DNA of 64,000 nt from Bifidobacterium sp. ESL0769 (GCF_029395495.1 NZ_CP113918.1:868001-932000), one strand, 5' to 3'. Positions 33,494-45,346 are shown, counted from the stretch's first letter. Notes: generated by a model from the letters alone, not told the origin. Numbers and translations: made by a program.

Positions 33494-33720
33494 GTTGACT
33501 CCTGAATATTTTTCTATTGCAAAAATGTCATCGCAAGATGCGCGTTGATGACGCTCACTATATAACAGGGGACGGTATGGTGGGTTATTCGGCTTTTCTT
33601 AAGGTGGGTTCGGGCAATGATGGCTCGGCTCGATACATTAAGTTTTGACGATAAATAGCATTTGGTGATGGTGTGATTCGCTCAAAGGTGACGGGCGACA
33701 CCTTTCGGTACGATTGAGGC
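33494..33720. promoter_or_regulatory. Divergent gap, brnQ / UPF0182 gene
   Basis: About 230 bases holding the promoters of both genes. No boxes, repeats or ORFs stand out. Confidence 0.35.
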
Positions 33721-36700
33721 ATGTCTTTCTTTGACTTTTTTGGCAGGTTCCCGGACCCGCGCGATGGTTTCAACCGTGGCCGTCAGCAAGACGATGACGA
33801 CGACCCGAAGATTCTGCATATCCATACCGATGGGGACGACGAGGCCAACAGCGGTGGTCGGCGTCCGAATTTTTCGGCAAGCGACTTCTGGCCGTCGCGA
33901 GGAGGTAATGGCAACCCTCGTCTCACGCGCCGGGCGAACTACAAGCCAAAGGGCACATCCAAGTCGACGAAGGTCTTCATCGGCGTGGTCGTGGTCGTGG
34001 TATTGATCCTTGCTTTGATCTTCGGTCTTGACCATTTCGTCACCGATCTCATGTGGTACGGCCAGCTAGGTTTCCAATCGGTGGTGTGGACACAGCTTTG
34101 GACGAAGATTGGCCTGTGGGTCGCCTTCGCCGTGTTGATGGCGCTGGTGAGCTACTTCGCCGCCACCATGGCTATTCGCAAGCGCCCGGATTCCGCTGAC
34201 GGCTCCAAGATTCGCGTTCGTGGCGATGTCGTCGAAGTCGGCAAGTCCGTTAGCTCGAAATCCGCCAGGAAAGTGGCAGTGATCGTCTCTCTGATTGTCG
34301 GCCTGATTTTCGGTGCCCAATTCAACTCGAACTGGTCCGAGGTCCTGCTGATGTTCCACGCCCAGCCATTCGGCGTGCGTGACCCGCAATTCGGCATTGA
34401 CAACGGCTTCTACGTTTTCATTCTTCCCGGCGTGAATCTGATGCTTTCAGCGCTCAGAATGCTGCTGTTCTTCGGCTTGTTGTTCTCGGTGATCACCCAT
34501 TTCGCCATGGGTGGTATCCGTGTGACCATGCCGGTCAACGGCCACGGCATCATGACCATGACCAAGTACGCGCGCCGTCAGATCAGCGTCTGGTTCATTC
34601 TGAACATGCTCGCCTGGTCCGTACGCCAGGTCATCGGCGTCTTCAACACGTTGACCCAAGTCGGCGACCGCTTCACCGGTGCCGACTACACCACAGTGCA
34701 CGCCAACGTTCCGGTCACCTTCATTCTCGCCGGACTCACCGCGATTCTCGGCCTTCTGCTTGGCATCTGGCTCATGCGCTCCCACTCCTTCGACGGACCC
34801 GCCTCACCGGACGTCCGCGTGGTCGCCGCCGTCAAGGCCTGGCGCGTGCCGATGATTGCCATCGCCGCCGTCGCGGTTGTCGCCGTCGTACTCGGCATGC
34901 TTTGGCCGACGCTTCTGCAGCGCTTCAAGGTCAGCCCAAACGAGCAGGAAATGGAATCAACGTATATCGCCCGCAACATCAAGGCGACGCAACAGGCTTA
35001 TGGCCTCGACAAGGTCAAGGTTGGCAGCTACAACGCCACCACCCACGGCCAGTCCGGTGCGCTCGCAAGCGACCCGGAGACCACCGCGCAGATTCGTCTG
35101 CTTGATCCCGATGTCATTTCACCGACGTTTAAGCAGCTGCAGCAGTCCAAGCAGTATTACATGTTCGCCGATTCGCTGGCGGTCGATAAATACGACATCG
35201 ACGGGCATAGCCAGGATACCGTGATCGCGGCACGCGAGCTCAACGTCAACGGCAATGACAATCGCAACTGGGTCAACGACCATACCGTCTTCACGCACGG
35301 CTATGGCGTCGTCGCCGCTTACGGCAACAAGGTGACCAGTGACGGCAACCCCGAGTTCTTCGAATCCGGCATCCCGACGCAGGGCAAGTTGACGAAGACG
35401 CAGCATTATCAGCCGCGCATCTACTTCTCGCCGAACTCGCCGGAATACTCCATCGTCGGCTCGCCCAAGGGCACCTCTCCTTGGGAGTTCGACTATCCGA
35501 AGGGCTCCACCGGCGCTTCCAACACCTTCGATGGCAACGGTGGGCCGAAGGTTGGCAACATGCTGACCCGTCTGCTCTACGCCATCCGCTTTGGCAGCGA
35601 CCAGATCTTCTTCTCCGACCGCGTCACTTCCGACTCGCAAATCCTCTATGATCGCAGCCCGCGTGACCGCGTGGCCAAGGTCGCTCCGTACCTGACACTC
35701 GACGGACGTGTGTACCCGGCGGTGGTCAACGGACGCGTGAAATGGATCGTCGACGGCTATACGACTTCGGACGCCTATCCGTATTCGCAGATGACCGATC
35801 TTGGCGTGGCCACGCAGGATTCGACCACGATCACTTCCAAGACCGTGCAAGGGCTCAATTCGCAACCCGCCAACTATATCCGCAACTCGGTGAAGGCCAC
35901 GGTGGATGCCTACGATGGTTCGGTGGACCTTTATACTTGGGATACGAAGGATCCGGTCATCAAGGCCTGGCAGAAGATTTTCCCGGGCCAATACCATCCG
36001 ATCTCGGATATTTCCGGCCAGTTGATGAGCCACTTGCGTTACCCGGAAAGCCTCTTCAAGGTTCAGCGCCAGCTGCTTGCCAAGTATCACGTCGGCGATG
36101 CAAAACAATTCTTCTCGGGCGAGGACTTCTGGCAGACCCCGGTCGATCCTACGGAATCTCCTACCAAGAGAGACCACAATGTGCTGCAGCCTCCCTATTA
36201 CCTGACCCTTAAAACCGGAGGGTCGAAGCGTCCGCTGTTCTCGTTGACCTCGACATACATCCCGGCCGGCAATTCGTCGGTAAGAAGGGAAAATCTGACC
36301 GGTTTCCTGTCGGTGGATTCCGATGCGGGAGGTCAGAAGGGCAAAATCGGTCCGAATTATGGAACGATACGGCTCCAGGAGTTGCCAAAGGATGCGAACG
36401 TACCCGGACCGGGGCAGGCTCAGAACAATTTCAATACCAATGCGACTGTGGCCACGCAGCTCAATCTTTTGGGCAGCAAGGAATCCAATAGCAAGGTATC
36501 CACCAACGTGGTGCAGGGCAATCTGCTTACCCTTCCGCTTGGCGGAGGACTGGTGTATGTCGAGCCGATTTATGTGCAGTCGAGCGGTGGCACTGGATTC
36601 CCCTTGCTGAAGAAGGTCCTGGTGGCCTTCGGCGATCAGGTCGGATTTGCCGATACGCTGGATGAGGCGCTCGATCAGGTCTTCGGCGGCGATTCCGGTG

Positions 36701-37029
36701 CTTCTGCGGGCGACGCCGAGAACAAGGGCGGTGGCGCTGCTGCGGCTGGCGATTCGTCGTCCGGTGATTCTTCTACCGGCGACACTTCTTCAGGTGGTTC
36801 CGCCACTCAAGGTGACACCAGCGGCAAGAGCAGCACCTCAGGTACGTCCGGTACGTCCGGAAACGCTGCCAGCAATCCAGACCTGAAGGACGCCTTGAGC
36901 AAGGCCAGCCAGGCGATGAAGGACTCGGACGCTGCCATGAAGAAGGGCGACTGGGCGGCCTACGGCAAGGCCCAGCAGGAGCTTAACGATCAGTTGAACC
37001 GCGCCTTGCAGTCGGAAGGTCAGCAGTAA
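33721..37029 (+). CDS. UPF0182 family large membrane protein
   Basis: A 1102-residue protein of the actinobacterial UPF0182 (COG1615) family. It has a basic, Asn/Arg-rich cytoplasmic start, seven or so membrane segments in residues 80-400 (TKVFIGVVVVVVLILALIFG first), then a large outer domain with family motifs such as YIARNIKATQQAYGL and RLLYAIRF. The tail is Gly/Ser/Thr-rich, then a short helical end (KDALSKASQAMKDSDAAMKKGDWAAYGKAQ in part), probably amphipathic. Function is unknown. Confidence 0.9.
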   Translation: MSFFDFFGRFPDPRDGFNRGRQQDDDDDPKILHIHTDGDDEANSGGRRPNFSASDFWPSRGGNGNPRLTRRANYKPKGTSKSTKVFIGVVVVVVLILALIFGLDHFVTDLMWYGQLGFQSVVWTQLWTKIGLWVAFAVLMALVSYFAATMAIRKRPDSADGSKIRVRGDVVEVGKSVSSKSARKVAVIVSLIVGLIFGAQFNSNWSEVLLMFHAQPFGVRDPQFGIDNGFYVFILPGVNLMLSALRMLLFFGLLFSVITHFAMGGIRVTMPVNGHGIMTMTKYARRQISVWFILNMLAWSVRQVIGVFNTLTQVGDRFTGADYTTVHANVPVTFILAGLTAILGLLLGIWLMRSHSFDGPASPDVRVVAAVKAWRVPMIAIAAVAVVAVVLGMLWPTLLQRFKVSPNEQEMESTYIARNIKATQQAYGLDKVKVGSYNATTHGQSGALASDPETTAQIRLLDPDVISPTFKQLQQSKQYYMFADSLAVDKYDIDGHSQDTVIAARELNVNGNDNRNWVNDHTVFTHGYGVVAAYGNKVTSDGNPEFFESGIPTQGKLTKTQHYQPRIYFSPNSPEYSIVGSPKGTSPWEFDYPKGSTGASNTFDGNGGPKVGNMLTRLLYAIRFGSDQIFFSDRVTSDSQILYDRSPRDRVAKVAPYLTLDGRVYPAVVNGRVKWIVDGYTTSDAYPYSQMTDLGVATQDSTTITSKTVQGLNSQPANYIRNSVKATVDAYDGSVDLYTWDTKDPVIKAWQKIFPGQYHPISDISGQLMSHLRYPESLFKVQRQLLAKYHVGDAKQFFSGEDFWQTPVDPTESPTKRDHNVLQPPYYLTLKTGGSKRPLFSLTSTYIPAGNSSVRRENLTGFLSVDSDAGGQKGKIGPNYGTIRLQELPKDANVPGPGQAQNNFNTNATVATQLNLLGSKESNSKVSTNVVQGNLLTLPLGGGLVYVEPIYVQSSGGTGFPLLKKVLVAFGDQVGFADTLDEALDQVFGGDSGASAGDAENKGGGAAAAGDSSSGDSSTGDTSSGGSATQGDTSGKSSTSGTSGTSGNAASNPDLKDALSKASQAMKDSDAAMKKGDWAAYGKAQQELNDQLNRALQSEGQQ

Positions 37030-37071
37030 CAGGCTGTCGAATCCGGTAAACCGGTAAGCGGTAGATTACGA

Positions 37072-37125
37072 TAACGGCGTTATACGAACGGCAGTGTTTC
37101 ATTTGCTGTTCATATAACGCCGTTA
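37072..37125. repeat. Inverted repeat downstream of the UPF0182 gene
   Basis: TAACGGCGTTATA at 37072-37084 pairs perfectly with TATAACGCCGTTA at 37113-37125. The loop is 28 bases; no T-run follows. It may be a terminator with long loop or a regulatory site. Confidence 0.5.
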
Positions 37126-37134
37126 CCATATCTA

Positions 37135-37174
37135 AACGTTACGGTTTCGAACGAGGTTTTAACGTTACGGTTTC
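37135..37174. repeat. Direct repeat AACGTTACGGTTTC
   Basis: The 14 bases AACGTTACGGTTTC occur at 37135-37148 and again at 37161-37174, 26 bases apart, ahead of the GNAT gene. Confidence 0.6.
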
Positions 37175-37258
37175 TGGCGAGTCTGAACGGCTTACTTTCG
37201 GACAGGTCCAAGCCGTATACTTTTGGATAAGTTTTTAGGTTTTGGAATAGGGGCAGCC

Positions 37259-37750
37259 ATGATTCGAGCGGCGCAGGACAGCGATTTGCAGGCAATCACT
37301 GACATCTACAACGAGGCGGTTGTCGCTGGTGGGTCCACCGCCGACTTGAAACCTCGCACCATCGACCAGCGTCGTGAGTGGGTGGCTGAACATGAACCGC
37401 GCCGTGATTTTCCTGTGGTCGTCTTGGAAGACGAGAGTGGGAAAGTGGTCGGTTTCGGCTCCCTGTCGCGTTTCCATCCCCGTGCCGGTTACGACGGAGT
37501 TGTTGAGCTGAGCTATTACATCGCCACCGCCGCGCAATATCAAGGATATGGTACCCAGATGGTCTCCTGGCTCATCAACAAAGCCAAGGAACTCGGCAAT
37601 CGCAAGGCCATCGGACTGATTTTTGCCAGTAACTCCGGCTCCATCGCTCTGATGAAGCATTTCGGCTTCACCCGTTACGGCTTCCTTCCTAAGGCTTGCT
37701 GGGACGGTCACGGTTATCTCGACATGTCTTACTGGTACCTCGATTTGTGA
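37259..37750 (+). CDS. GNAT N-acetyltransferase (phosphinothricin-acetyltransferase-like)
   Basis: A 163-residue acetyltransferase with the opening MIRAAQDSDLQAITDIYNEA, the acetyl-CoA loop QYQGYGTQMVSWLINKA near residue 100 and FASNSGSIALMKHFGFTRYG near 125. The pattern is that of the Pat/YncA group, which acetylates amino groups of toxic amino-acid analogues. AGGGGC precedes the ATG at 37259. Confidence 0.88.
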   Translation: MIRAAQDSDLQAITDIYNEAVVAGGSTADLKPRTIDQRREWVAEHEPRRDFPVVVLEDESGKVVGFGSLSRFHPRAGYDGVVELSYYIATAAQYQGYGTQMVSWLINKAKELGNRKAIGLIFASNSGSIALMKHFGFTRYGFLPKACWDGHGYLDMSYWYLDL

Positions 37751-37942
37751 TAGCAGCAGGTTGATTGTCTGCAGCTTCATGCGTTCACCGGTAGGCGTAG
37801 CTAAGCGTCTCTTGGAATCGGTATGATGGATGTCAGATAACCGCATTTCGGGGCGTTTTGTCATGCCCGGATACAGGCGGTTTGTGAGAATAGACCTGAG
37901 ATATCGCTTGTATATCGCCGAAAAGAAAGAACGTAGCGCGAG

Positions 37943-38542
37943 ATGGCATCACAATTCTGGTTGATTGCAGGACTGGGCAACCCCGGCAAGAAGTACGAAG
38001 GCACCCGCCACAACATGGGGTTCATGGTCGCTGATGTCTTGGCGGAACGCTGGTCGGTGAATCTTAGTGATCATAAAGGATTGGCCGAACTGGGCAAAGG
38101 TATCATGAACCTCAGCGGCAAAAGCATGAAGTTCTTCCTCGCCAAGCCGCTGACCTATATGAACGATTCCGGCGATGCGGTCTCGTCGATCTCAGAGTAT
38201 TACGATATCGATCCAAGCCGCGTCATCGCCATCCACGACGATATGGATCTCGATTTCGGACGTATCAAGGTGAAAGCCGGCGGCTCTGCAGGCGGTCACA
38301 ACGGCATTCGCTCGATCGACAAATCGCTGGGCACCAACAAGTATTCGCGCGTCCGTATGGGTACCGGCCACGCTGCTCGTGGACCGCATGCCCACGAAAA
38401 TACCATCAACTGGGTGCTCGGCGGCTTCTCTGCGGCCCAACGCAAGGAGCTTCCCGAATTCCTCGCCGATGGTGCTGACGCGGTGGAAACCATCATGTTT
38501 GAAGGCATGAGCGAGGCGCAGGAGCGGTTCAATGGCCGCTGA
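37943..38542 (+). CDS. pth: Peptidyl-tRNA hydrolase
   Basis: A 199-residue Pth with the catalytic His in GTRHNMGFM near residue 25, IHDDMDLDFGRIKVKAGGSAGGHNG near 95-120 and Asn in YMNDSG near 75. It releases peptides from peptidyl-tRNA that drops off ribosomes. Its 3' end overlaps the start of mfd by 11 bases, and the two are likely cotranscribed. Confidence 0.97.
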   Translation: MASQFWLIAGLGNPGKKYEGTRHNMGFMVADVLAERWSVNLSDHKGLAELGKGIMNLSGKSMKFFLAKPLTYMNDSGDAVSSISEYYDIDPSRVIAIHDDMDLDFGRIKVKAGGSAGGHNGIRSIDKSLGTNKYSRVRMGTGHAARGPHAHENTINWVLGGFSAAQRKELPEFLADGADAVETIMFEGMSEAQERFNGR

Positions 38543-41500
38543 AACGAAGGGCCGTTCCGTAAAAGTATCGAATCGTAAGAGCAAGGATAAAGCAGAAACG
38601 TCTCCATCGAAGCCAGCAACGAAACCGGTAAAAAATTCGGGTCAAGACACTAAAAAAGAAGAACAATTGCAAGATATGTCCGGTGCACTTGCCGGATTTC
38701 TGCCGCGTCTTGACGATGACGGGGCGTTTCGCGATCTGCTGGCCGGTGAGATTGAGCCGCCGGAAGGTGCGGCCGACCAAGCGTTGACCGTCGGCGCTCC
38801 CGAGGGCATCAGGCCGGCGCTCGCTGCCGCGCGTGCGCAATATTCCTCCGTGGTGATGGTGGTGTCTTCGAGCCGCGAGGCTGAGGAAACCGTCAACTCC
38901 ATCCGTTCGTGGTATGGGGGAGACCCCAATGAAGTCAGCCAGCTCGAGGCTTGGGAAACCCTGCCGCACGAACGCCTTTCACCGCGTGCCGACACTGTGG
39001 CCAGCCGTATGGCCGTCTTCCGCAGGCTCTGCCACCCGAAAGACGGCAGCGAAATGTTCGGCCCGATCCGCATTCTGGTGATGCCGGTGCGTTCGCTGAT
39101 TCAGCCGGTGGTCGCCGGTTTGGGCGACGTGGAACCGTTGGTGTTCAAAGTCGGCAGCGAGATTCCGCTGGACGAGGTTTCCGCACGTCTGGTCGAAAAC
39201 GCGTATACCCGTGTCGATCTGGTCGTCAACCGCGGCGAGTTCGCGGTGCGCGGCGGCATCGTCGATGTGTTTTCGCCGACACTTCCGCATCCGGTGCGTA
39301 TCGAGTTCTTCGGCGACGAGATCGACACCATCAAGGAATTCCACGCCTCCGACCAGCGCACGTACGGCGACGGCATCGATGTCGTCTGGGCCACGCCATG
39401 CCGCGAACTGCAGCTGACCGACAAGGTTCGTACCCGCGCCAAATCATTGATTGGCCGGATTCCCAACGCCGACGATATGCTGCAATCCATCGCCGATTCC
39501 ATTCCGGTGGAAGGTATGGAATCGCTGATTCCCGCTCTGATTGACGACATGCAGCCGGTGGCCACGATGCTGCCCCGCGACGCGGTCATCATGCTTTCCG
39601 ACCCCGAAAAGCTTCGCCGCGCCGCCGCTGATCTTGCCAAAACCGCCAATGAGTTCCTTGCCGCGAGTTGGCATGTGGCCGCAAGCGGTCACGGAGCAGG
39701 TGCACCCATCAGCTTCGACCAGGCGAGTTTCCTCGATTTCGACGAGACCATCCGTTCGTTGGAATTCTCCAACCACGACGTGTGGCGGCTCACCAGTTTC
39801 GGCGTCGACAAGACCATGGCTGGCCAAGTCCAGCTCGATGCGTCGGTTCCCGAGGAATATCGCGGTGACGAAAAGCGCGCAAAGACGGGTGTCGAGGGTC
39901 TGATTGACGACGGTTTCGAGGTAACGATTACCGCTGCCGCCAACGGCACGTTGTCCCGTTTGAAGCGTGCGCTCGGCCAGACCGGCGTGACGCGGTTCGA
40001 CACCGTGCGTTCGCAGGCCATGGACGGATTCATCGATTCCGCCGCCAAATTCGCGTTGCTTACCGAACGCGACCTGACCGGCAAGACCAGCGCCGTGGCC
40101 CAGCAGAAGACCCCGCGGCGTCGCCATAAGGCTATTGATCTGATGGAGCTCAAGGCCGGCGATTACATCGTCCACGAGCAGCATGGCATCGGCCAATTCG
40201 TCGAGATGCGCCAGCGCACCACCGGTGTCGGCGCCAACCGTGCCACTCGCGAATATCTGGTCATCGAATATGCCCCGTCCAAGCGCAACGCGCCGCCGGA
40301 CAAGCTTTTCATCCCGACCGACCAGCTCGACCAGATCTCCAAATACATCGGTGCCGACAAGCCCAAGCTCAACAAGCTCGGCGGCTCCGACTGGGCGCAG
40401 ACCAAGGCCAAGGCCCGCAAGCACGTCCACGAGATCGCCGATGACCTGGTCAAGCTCTATTCCGCTCGCCAGCAGGCCAAGGGCTTTGCGTTCAGCCCCG
40501 ACACCCCGTGGCAGAAGGAATTGGAAGACGCTTTCCCATATCAGGAGACTGCCGATCAGCTCACCACTATCGACGAGGTCAAGGCCGACATGGAGAAGCC
40601 CGTGCCGATGGACCGCCTGATCTGCGGCGATGTCGGCTTCGGCAAGACGGAAATCGCGGTGCGAGCCGCGTTCAAGGCCGTGCAGGACGGCAAGCAGGTG
40701 GCCATACTGGCCCCGACCACGCTTCTGGTGCAGCAGCATTATGAGACGTTCACCGAGCGTTACGAGGGCTTCCCGGTCAACGTGGCGGCGATGAGCCGAT
40801 TCCAGACCAAGAAAGAGATCGATGAGACGCTCAAAGGCTTGGAATCCGGGTTTGTCGATGTCGTTATCGGCACGCACAAGCTTCTGAACCCGAAAATCAA
40901 GTTCAAGGATTTGGGTCTGCTGATCATCGACGAGGAACAGCGTTTCGGTGTCGAACACAAAGAGACGCTGAAGGCACTGCGCACCAATATTGACGTGCTT
41001 TCCCTTTCTGCTACCCCGATTCCCAGAACGCTCGAGATGGCTGTCACCGGCATCCGTGAGATGTCGACGCTCGCCACGCCTCCTGAAGACCGTTTGCCGG
41101 TGCTTACCTACGTCGGCGCTTACGAGGATGCGCAGGTCACCGCAGCGGTTCGGCGAGAGCTCTTGCGCGGAGGCCAGGTCTTCTACGTTCATAATCGAGT
41201 CAACGATATCGACAAGGTCGCCGCCAAGATTCACGAACTGGTGCCGGAGGCGAAAATCGGCATTGCGCACGGCAAGATGGGGGAGAAGCAGCTCGACAAC
41301 ATCATCCAGGACTTCTGGCACCGCGATATCGATGTGCTTGTTTGTACGACAATCATTGAAACCGGCCTCGATATTACCAACGCGAACACGCTGATCGTCG
41401 ACCATGCCGATCGCTTCGGCTTAAGCCAGCTTCACCAGCTGCGTGGCCGGGTGGGCCGTGGCCGCGAACGCGCTTATGCCTACTTCCTCTACGACCCCAG

Positions 41501-42200
41501 CAAGCCCATGACCCAGCAGTCGCACGACCGCTTGGCCACCATCGCCCAGAACACTGCGCTCGGAAGCGGATTTGATGTCGCGATGAAGGACCTTGAGCTG
41601 CGTGGCACTGGCAACCTTCTGGGTGGTGAGCAGAGCGGACACATCGAGGGCGTCGGCTTCGACCTCTACGTGCGCATGGTCTCTGATGCCGTCGAGAAAT
41701 ACAAGGAACCGGAACGCAAAGAATCCGTGGCCGTCACCATCGACCTGCCGATTGAAGCGTCGATCCCGGTCGACTACATCGATTCGGACAAGCTGCGTCT
41801 CGAGGCCTACCGCAAGCTGGCCAGCGCCAGAACCGAAGACGACCTCACCGAACTACGCGAGGAGCTCACCGACCGTTACGGCCCGCTTCCCGAGGAATTC
41901 GATACGCTCTTCGACGTTGCTCGCCTCCGTAGCAAGGCCCGTGCACTCGGTGTCTCCGAAATCGTCACACAAGGCAACCGTGTACGCGTCGCCAAGATCG
42001 ACCCGCCCGAATCCCTGCAGATACGGCTCTCGCGTATCTACAAGGGCACGCAATACCGCCCCGTAACCCACACGCTCCTGATCCCAGCACCATTCGGCGG
42101 GACGCTCGGCGGCAAGCCGATGACCAGCCCCGAAGTGATGGGCTGGACCGACCAGTTGCTCGAGGATCTGGCGTGGACGGGCAAACCGAAGCAGAACTGA
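38532..42200 (+). CDS. mfd: Transcription-repair coupling factor Mfd
   Basis: A 1222-residue helicase of normal length. The UvrB-like domain is N-terminal, the RNA-polymerase-interacting CarD-like domain shows LKAGDYIVHEQHGIGQFVEM near residue 540, the translocase motor has CGDVGFGKTE near 700 and IIDEEQRFG near 800, and the C-terminal TRCF domain follows. It removes stalled RNA polymerase and recruits UvrA. A Lys/Ser-rich stretch of about 45 residues precedes the conserved part. The ATG at 38532 follows CAGGAG inside the pth gene. Confidence 0.97.
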   Translation: MAAETKGRSVKVSNRKSKDKAETSPSKPATKPVKNSGQDTKKEEQLQDMSGALAGFLPRLDDDGAFRDLLAGEIEPPEGAADQALTVGAPEGIRPALAAARAQYSSVVMVVSSSREAEETVNSIRSWYGGDPNEVSQLEAWETLPHERLSPRADTVASRMAVFRRLCHPKDGSEMFGPIRILVMPVRSLIQPVVAGLGDVEPLVFKVGSEIPLDEVSARLVENAYTRVDLVVNRGEFAVRGGIVDVFSPTLPHPVRIEFFGDEIDTIKEFHASDQRTYGDGIDVVWATPCRELQLTDKVRTRAKSLIGRIPNADDMLQSIADSIPVEGMESLIPALIDDMQPVATMLPRDAVIMLSDPEKLRRAAADLAKTANEFLAASWHVAASGHGAGAPISFDQASFLDFDETIRSLEFSNHDVWRLTSFGVDKTMAGQVQLDASVPEEYRGDEKRAKTGVEGLIDDGFEVTITAAANGTLSRLKRALGQTGVTRFDTVRSQAMDGFIDSAAKFALLTERDLTGKTSAVAQQKTPRRRHKAIDLMELKAGDYIVHEQHGIGQFVEMRQRTTGVGANRATREYLVIEYAPSKRNAPPDKLFIPTDQLDQISKYIGADKPKLNKLGGSDWAQTKAKARKHVHEIADDLVKLYSARQQAKGFAFSPDTPWQKELEDAFPYQETADQLTTIDEVKADMEKPVPMDRLICGDVGFGKTEIAVRAAFKAVQDGKQVAILAPTTLLVQQHYETFTERYEGFPVNVAAMSRFQTKKEIDETLKGLESGFVDVVIGTHKLLNPKIKFKDLGLLIIDEEQRFGVEHKETLKALRTNIDVLSLSATPIPRTLEMAVTGIREMSTLATPPEDRLPVLTYVGAYEDAQVTAAVRRELLRGGQVFYVHNRVNDIDKVAAKIHELVPEAKIGIAHGKMGEKQLDNIIQDFWHRDIDVLVCTTIIETGLDITNANTLIVDHADRFGLSQLHQLRGRVGRGRERAYAYFLYDPSKPMTQQSHDRLATIAQNTALGSGFDVAMKDLELRGTGNLLGGEQSGHIEGVGFDLYVRMVSDAVEKYKEPERKESVAVTIDLPIEASIPVDYIDSDKLRLEAYRKLASARTEDDLTELREELTDRYGPLPEEFDTLFDVARLRSKARALGVSEIVTQGNRVRVAKIDPPESLQIRLSRIYKGTQYRPVTHTLLIPAPFGGTLGGKPMTSPEVMGWTDQLLEDLAWTGKPKQN

Positions 42201-43631
<1,431 letters not shown>

Positions 43632-43675
43632 TTTTTGCTAGCCAATCACGGCGCGTGTTTGCGCTGTGAGCTTTG

Positions 43676-43712
43676 CCCGTCACATTGACTCCATGGAGTC
43701 GAATGTGACGGG
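43676..43712 (+). terminator. Terminator after eno
   Basis: CCCGTCACATT at 43676-43686 pairs with AATGTGACGGG at 43702-43712, with a GACTC/GAGTC inner stem and one bulged G, followed by TATTTTAT. Confidence 0.8.
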
Positions 43713-43725
43713 TATTTTATGTCTT

Positions 43726-44406
43726 ATGGGCACTACGAAAAGCAAGGGCAAAGGCAAAGCCGAGAGCGACAAGAAGCGCAGCGGGTCGCGCGGTTCCGGC
43801 CCGATAGCGTTCTTTATCGCGGTGTTCATCGTGGCCCTGGGCGCTATTCAACTGGTGGCTACGTTTCATAGCTATGCCTTGAATCTCGCCGAACTCAATG
43901 GATTGAAGCGGCAGGAAGCCGCGTTGGTATCGCAAAAGCAGAATCTGGAGAACGATATCTCCCGTTGGAACGACAACGCTTACGTCACCGCGCAGGCGCG
44001 TGAACGGCTTGGCTTCGTCTTCCCCGGAGAGCAAGCCATCCATGTTGAACATCCCGAAGCGGTCACCGGTGTCAAACCGAAATCGGACAATACCGATCAG
44101 GATGATGTCAGTTCGGACAAGCCGGCATTGCCTTGGTATCGTGAACTGGCGTACGGCTTCAAGAAAGCCGATGAGCCGTTGAAAAAGAACAAGTCTGGCG
44201 AGGTCACGACGCCCAAGGCTGTGGGCGGGCAAAGTGATTCCGAACCGGATATGGACGGCACGCCGAATGCTGACGATAATACCAACCAGACTGACAATGC
44301 GAATCAGGCGGGCAACAACGATAAAAAGAACGCCGTAAATCCACAGAACAAGGGTCAAAAGGCGGGTGCTGGTTCCGGTTCACAGAGCGGCGGCGGTAAG
44401 AAATGA
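43726..44406 (+). CDS. DivIC/FtsB-like septum formation initiator
   Basis: A 226-residue protein with one membrane helix near residue 33 (IAFFIAVFIVALGAIQLVA) followed by a coiled coil (LAELNGLKRQEAALVSQKQNLENDI, in part) and the DivIC signature YVTAQARERLGFVFPGE. A long acidic, Asn/Gly/Lys-rich tail of about 110 residues follows. It links the divisome proteins FtsL and FtsQ. The ATG at 43726 is chosen because earlier in-frame codons lie within the eno terminator. It begins the conserved divIC-DUF501-ppx block. Confidence 0.88.
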   Translation: MGTTKSKGKGKAESDKKRSGSRGSGPIAFFIAVFIVALGAIQLVATFHSYALNLAELNGLKRQEAALVSQKQNLENDISRWNDNAYVTAQARERLGFVFPGEQAIHVEHPEAVTGVKPKSDNTDQDDVSSDKPALPWYRELAYGFKKADEPLKKNKSGEVTTPKAVGGQSDSEPDMDGTPNADDNTNQTDNANQAGNNDKKNAVNPQNKGQKAGAGSGSQSGGGKK

Positions 44407-44566
44407 ACGGTTCCGCGATAGTTGGAACTGGCGGCGCATTTGACATTGGTGCTTGGCGTTGCGTTCGATAAAAATCTGAACGCGCCCATATAGGCATGTT
44501 CTAGGTATGTCAAATACTGATAATTTTTATATAAATAAGACAGAATGATATTCGATAAGGAACAGC

Positions 44567-45241
44567 GTGCAAAAAGAGCAATCCCAATCTTTGAAATCCG
44601 CAAATCCGAGCGTAGAAGGTGGCGAACGCCAAACCGTTGCGCAAAATGCAGGTGCGATGCCGATTCAGATCGACGAAGCCGGCCTCGAGGTGCAAGCCAA
44701 GGAACTGGTGGACCGCGTGATGGCGGACAAGGCCAGCGATGACGATGTCGCTTTGGTCAAAAAGCAACTTGGGCGTTTCCCGCGTGGCATGGTCGCTGTG
44801 GGCGCGCGTTGCGTGTGCGGCAGACCGCTGGCCGTGGTGACGCGTCCCGTGTTGCCCGATGGCACACCGTTCCCTACAACGTGCTATCTGACAAGCCCGG
44901 AGGCGACCAAGGCCGTTTCGCGCGTCGAAGCGGATGGTTCGATGCAACACTATACCGACTTGGTACAGCATGACGAGACGATTCACGCGCAATATGAGCG
45001 TGCGCACCGGCTTTATCTTGCCTTCCGCCACGATTTGGCGACCCGGCTTGGCGACAGCGAGGAGCACATCGCAGGCACAAGCGCCGGCGGTATGCCCGTA
45101 CGTGTCAAATGTCTGCATGCGCTGGTGGCGCAGACATTGGTGATGGGAGAGGGTGTCAACCCCATAGGCGATATGGTGATGAAGCGTATCGCCGGCGAGT
45201 TTGACCCGAAGGTCTGCCGTTGCACTACAGAACTGGACTGA
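44567..45241 (+). CDS. DUF501 protein
   Basis: A 224-residue protein with the DUF501 core: VKKQLGRFPRGMVAVGARCVCGRP near residue 65, TTCYLTSPEATKAVSRVEADG, and the tail PIGDMVMKRIAGEFDPKVCRC. Cys residues in CVCG and CRC may bind metal. The function is not known. The gene sits between DivIC and exopolyphosphatase in most actinobacteria. The start is GTG after AAGGAA. Confidence 0.92.
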   Translation: MQKEQSQSLKSANPSVEGGERQTVAQNAGAMPIQIDEAGLEVQAKELVDRVMADKASDDDVALVKKQLGRFPRGMVAVGARCVCGRPLAVVTRPVLPDGTPFPTTCYLTSPEATKAVSRVEADGSMQHYTDLVQHDETIHAQYERAHRLYLAFRHDLATRLGDSEEHIAGTSAGGMPVRVKCLHALVAQTLVMGEGVNPIGDMVMKRIAGEFDPKVCRCTTELD

Positions 45242-45346
45242 ATCTGCAGCTTCATGCGTGTCGCGGCACGGATAAGGTTGTTGACGGGCGGAGACCAGCT
45301 TCACAATGTTGCGTCTGACGGATAATGTCTAAAGCAGCGAAACAAG

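Noticed and set aside
39444..41405. 653-residue ORF on the minus strand
   Set aside because: Lies antisense to mfd, which has full family motifs. The sequence is low-complexity, as expected for the complement of a high-GC gene.
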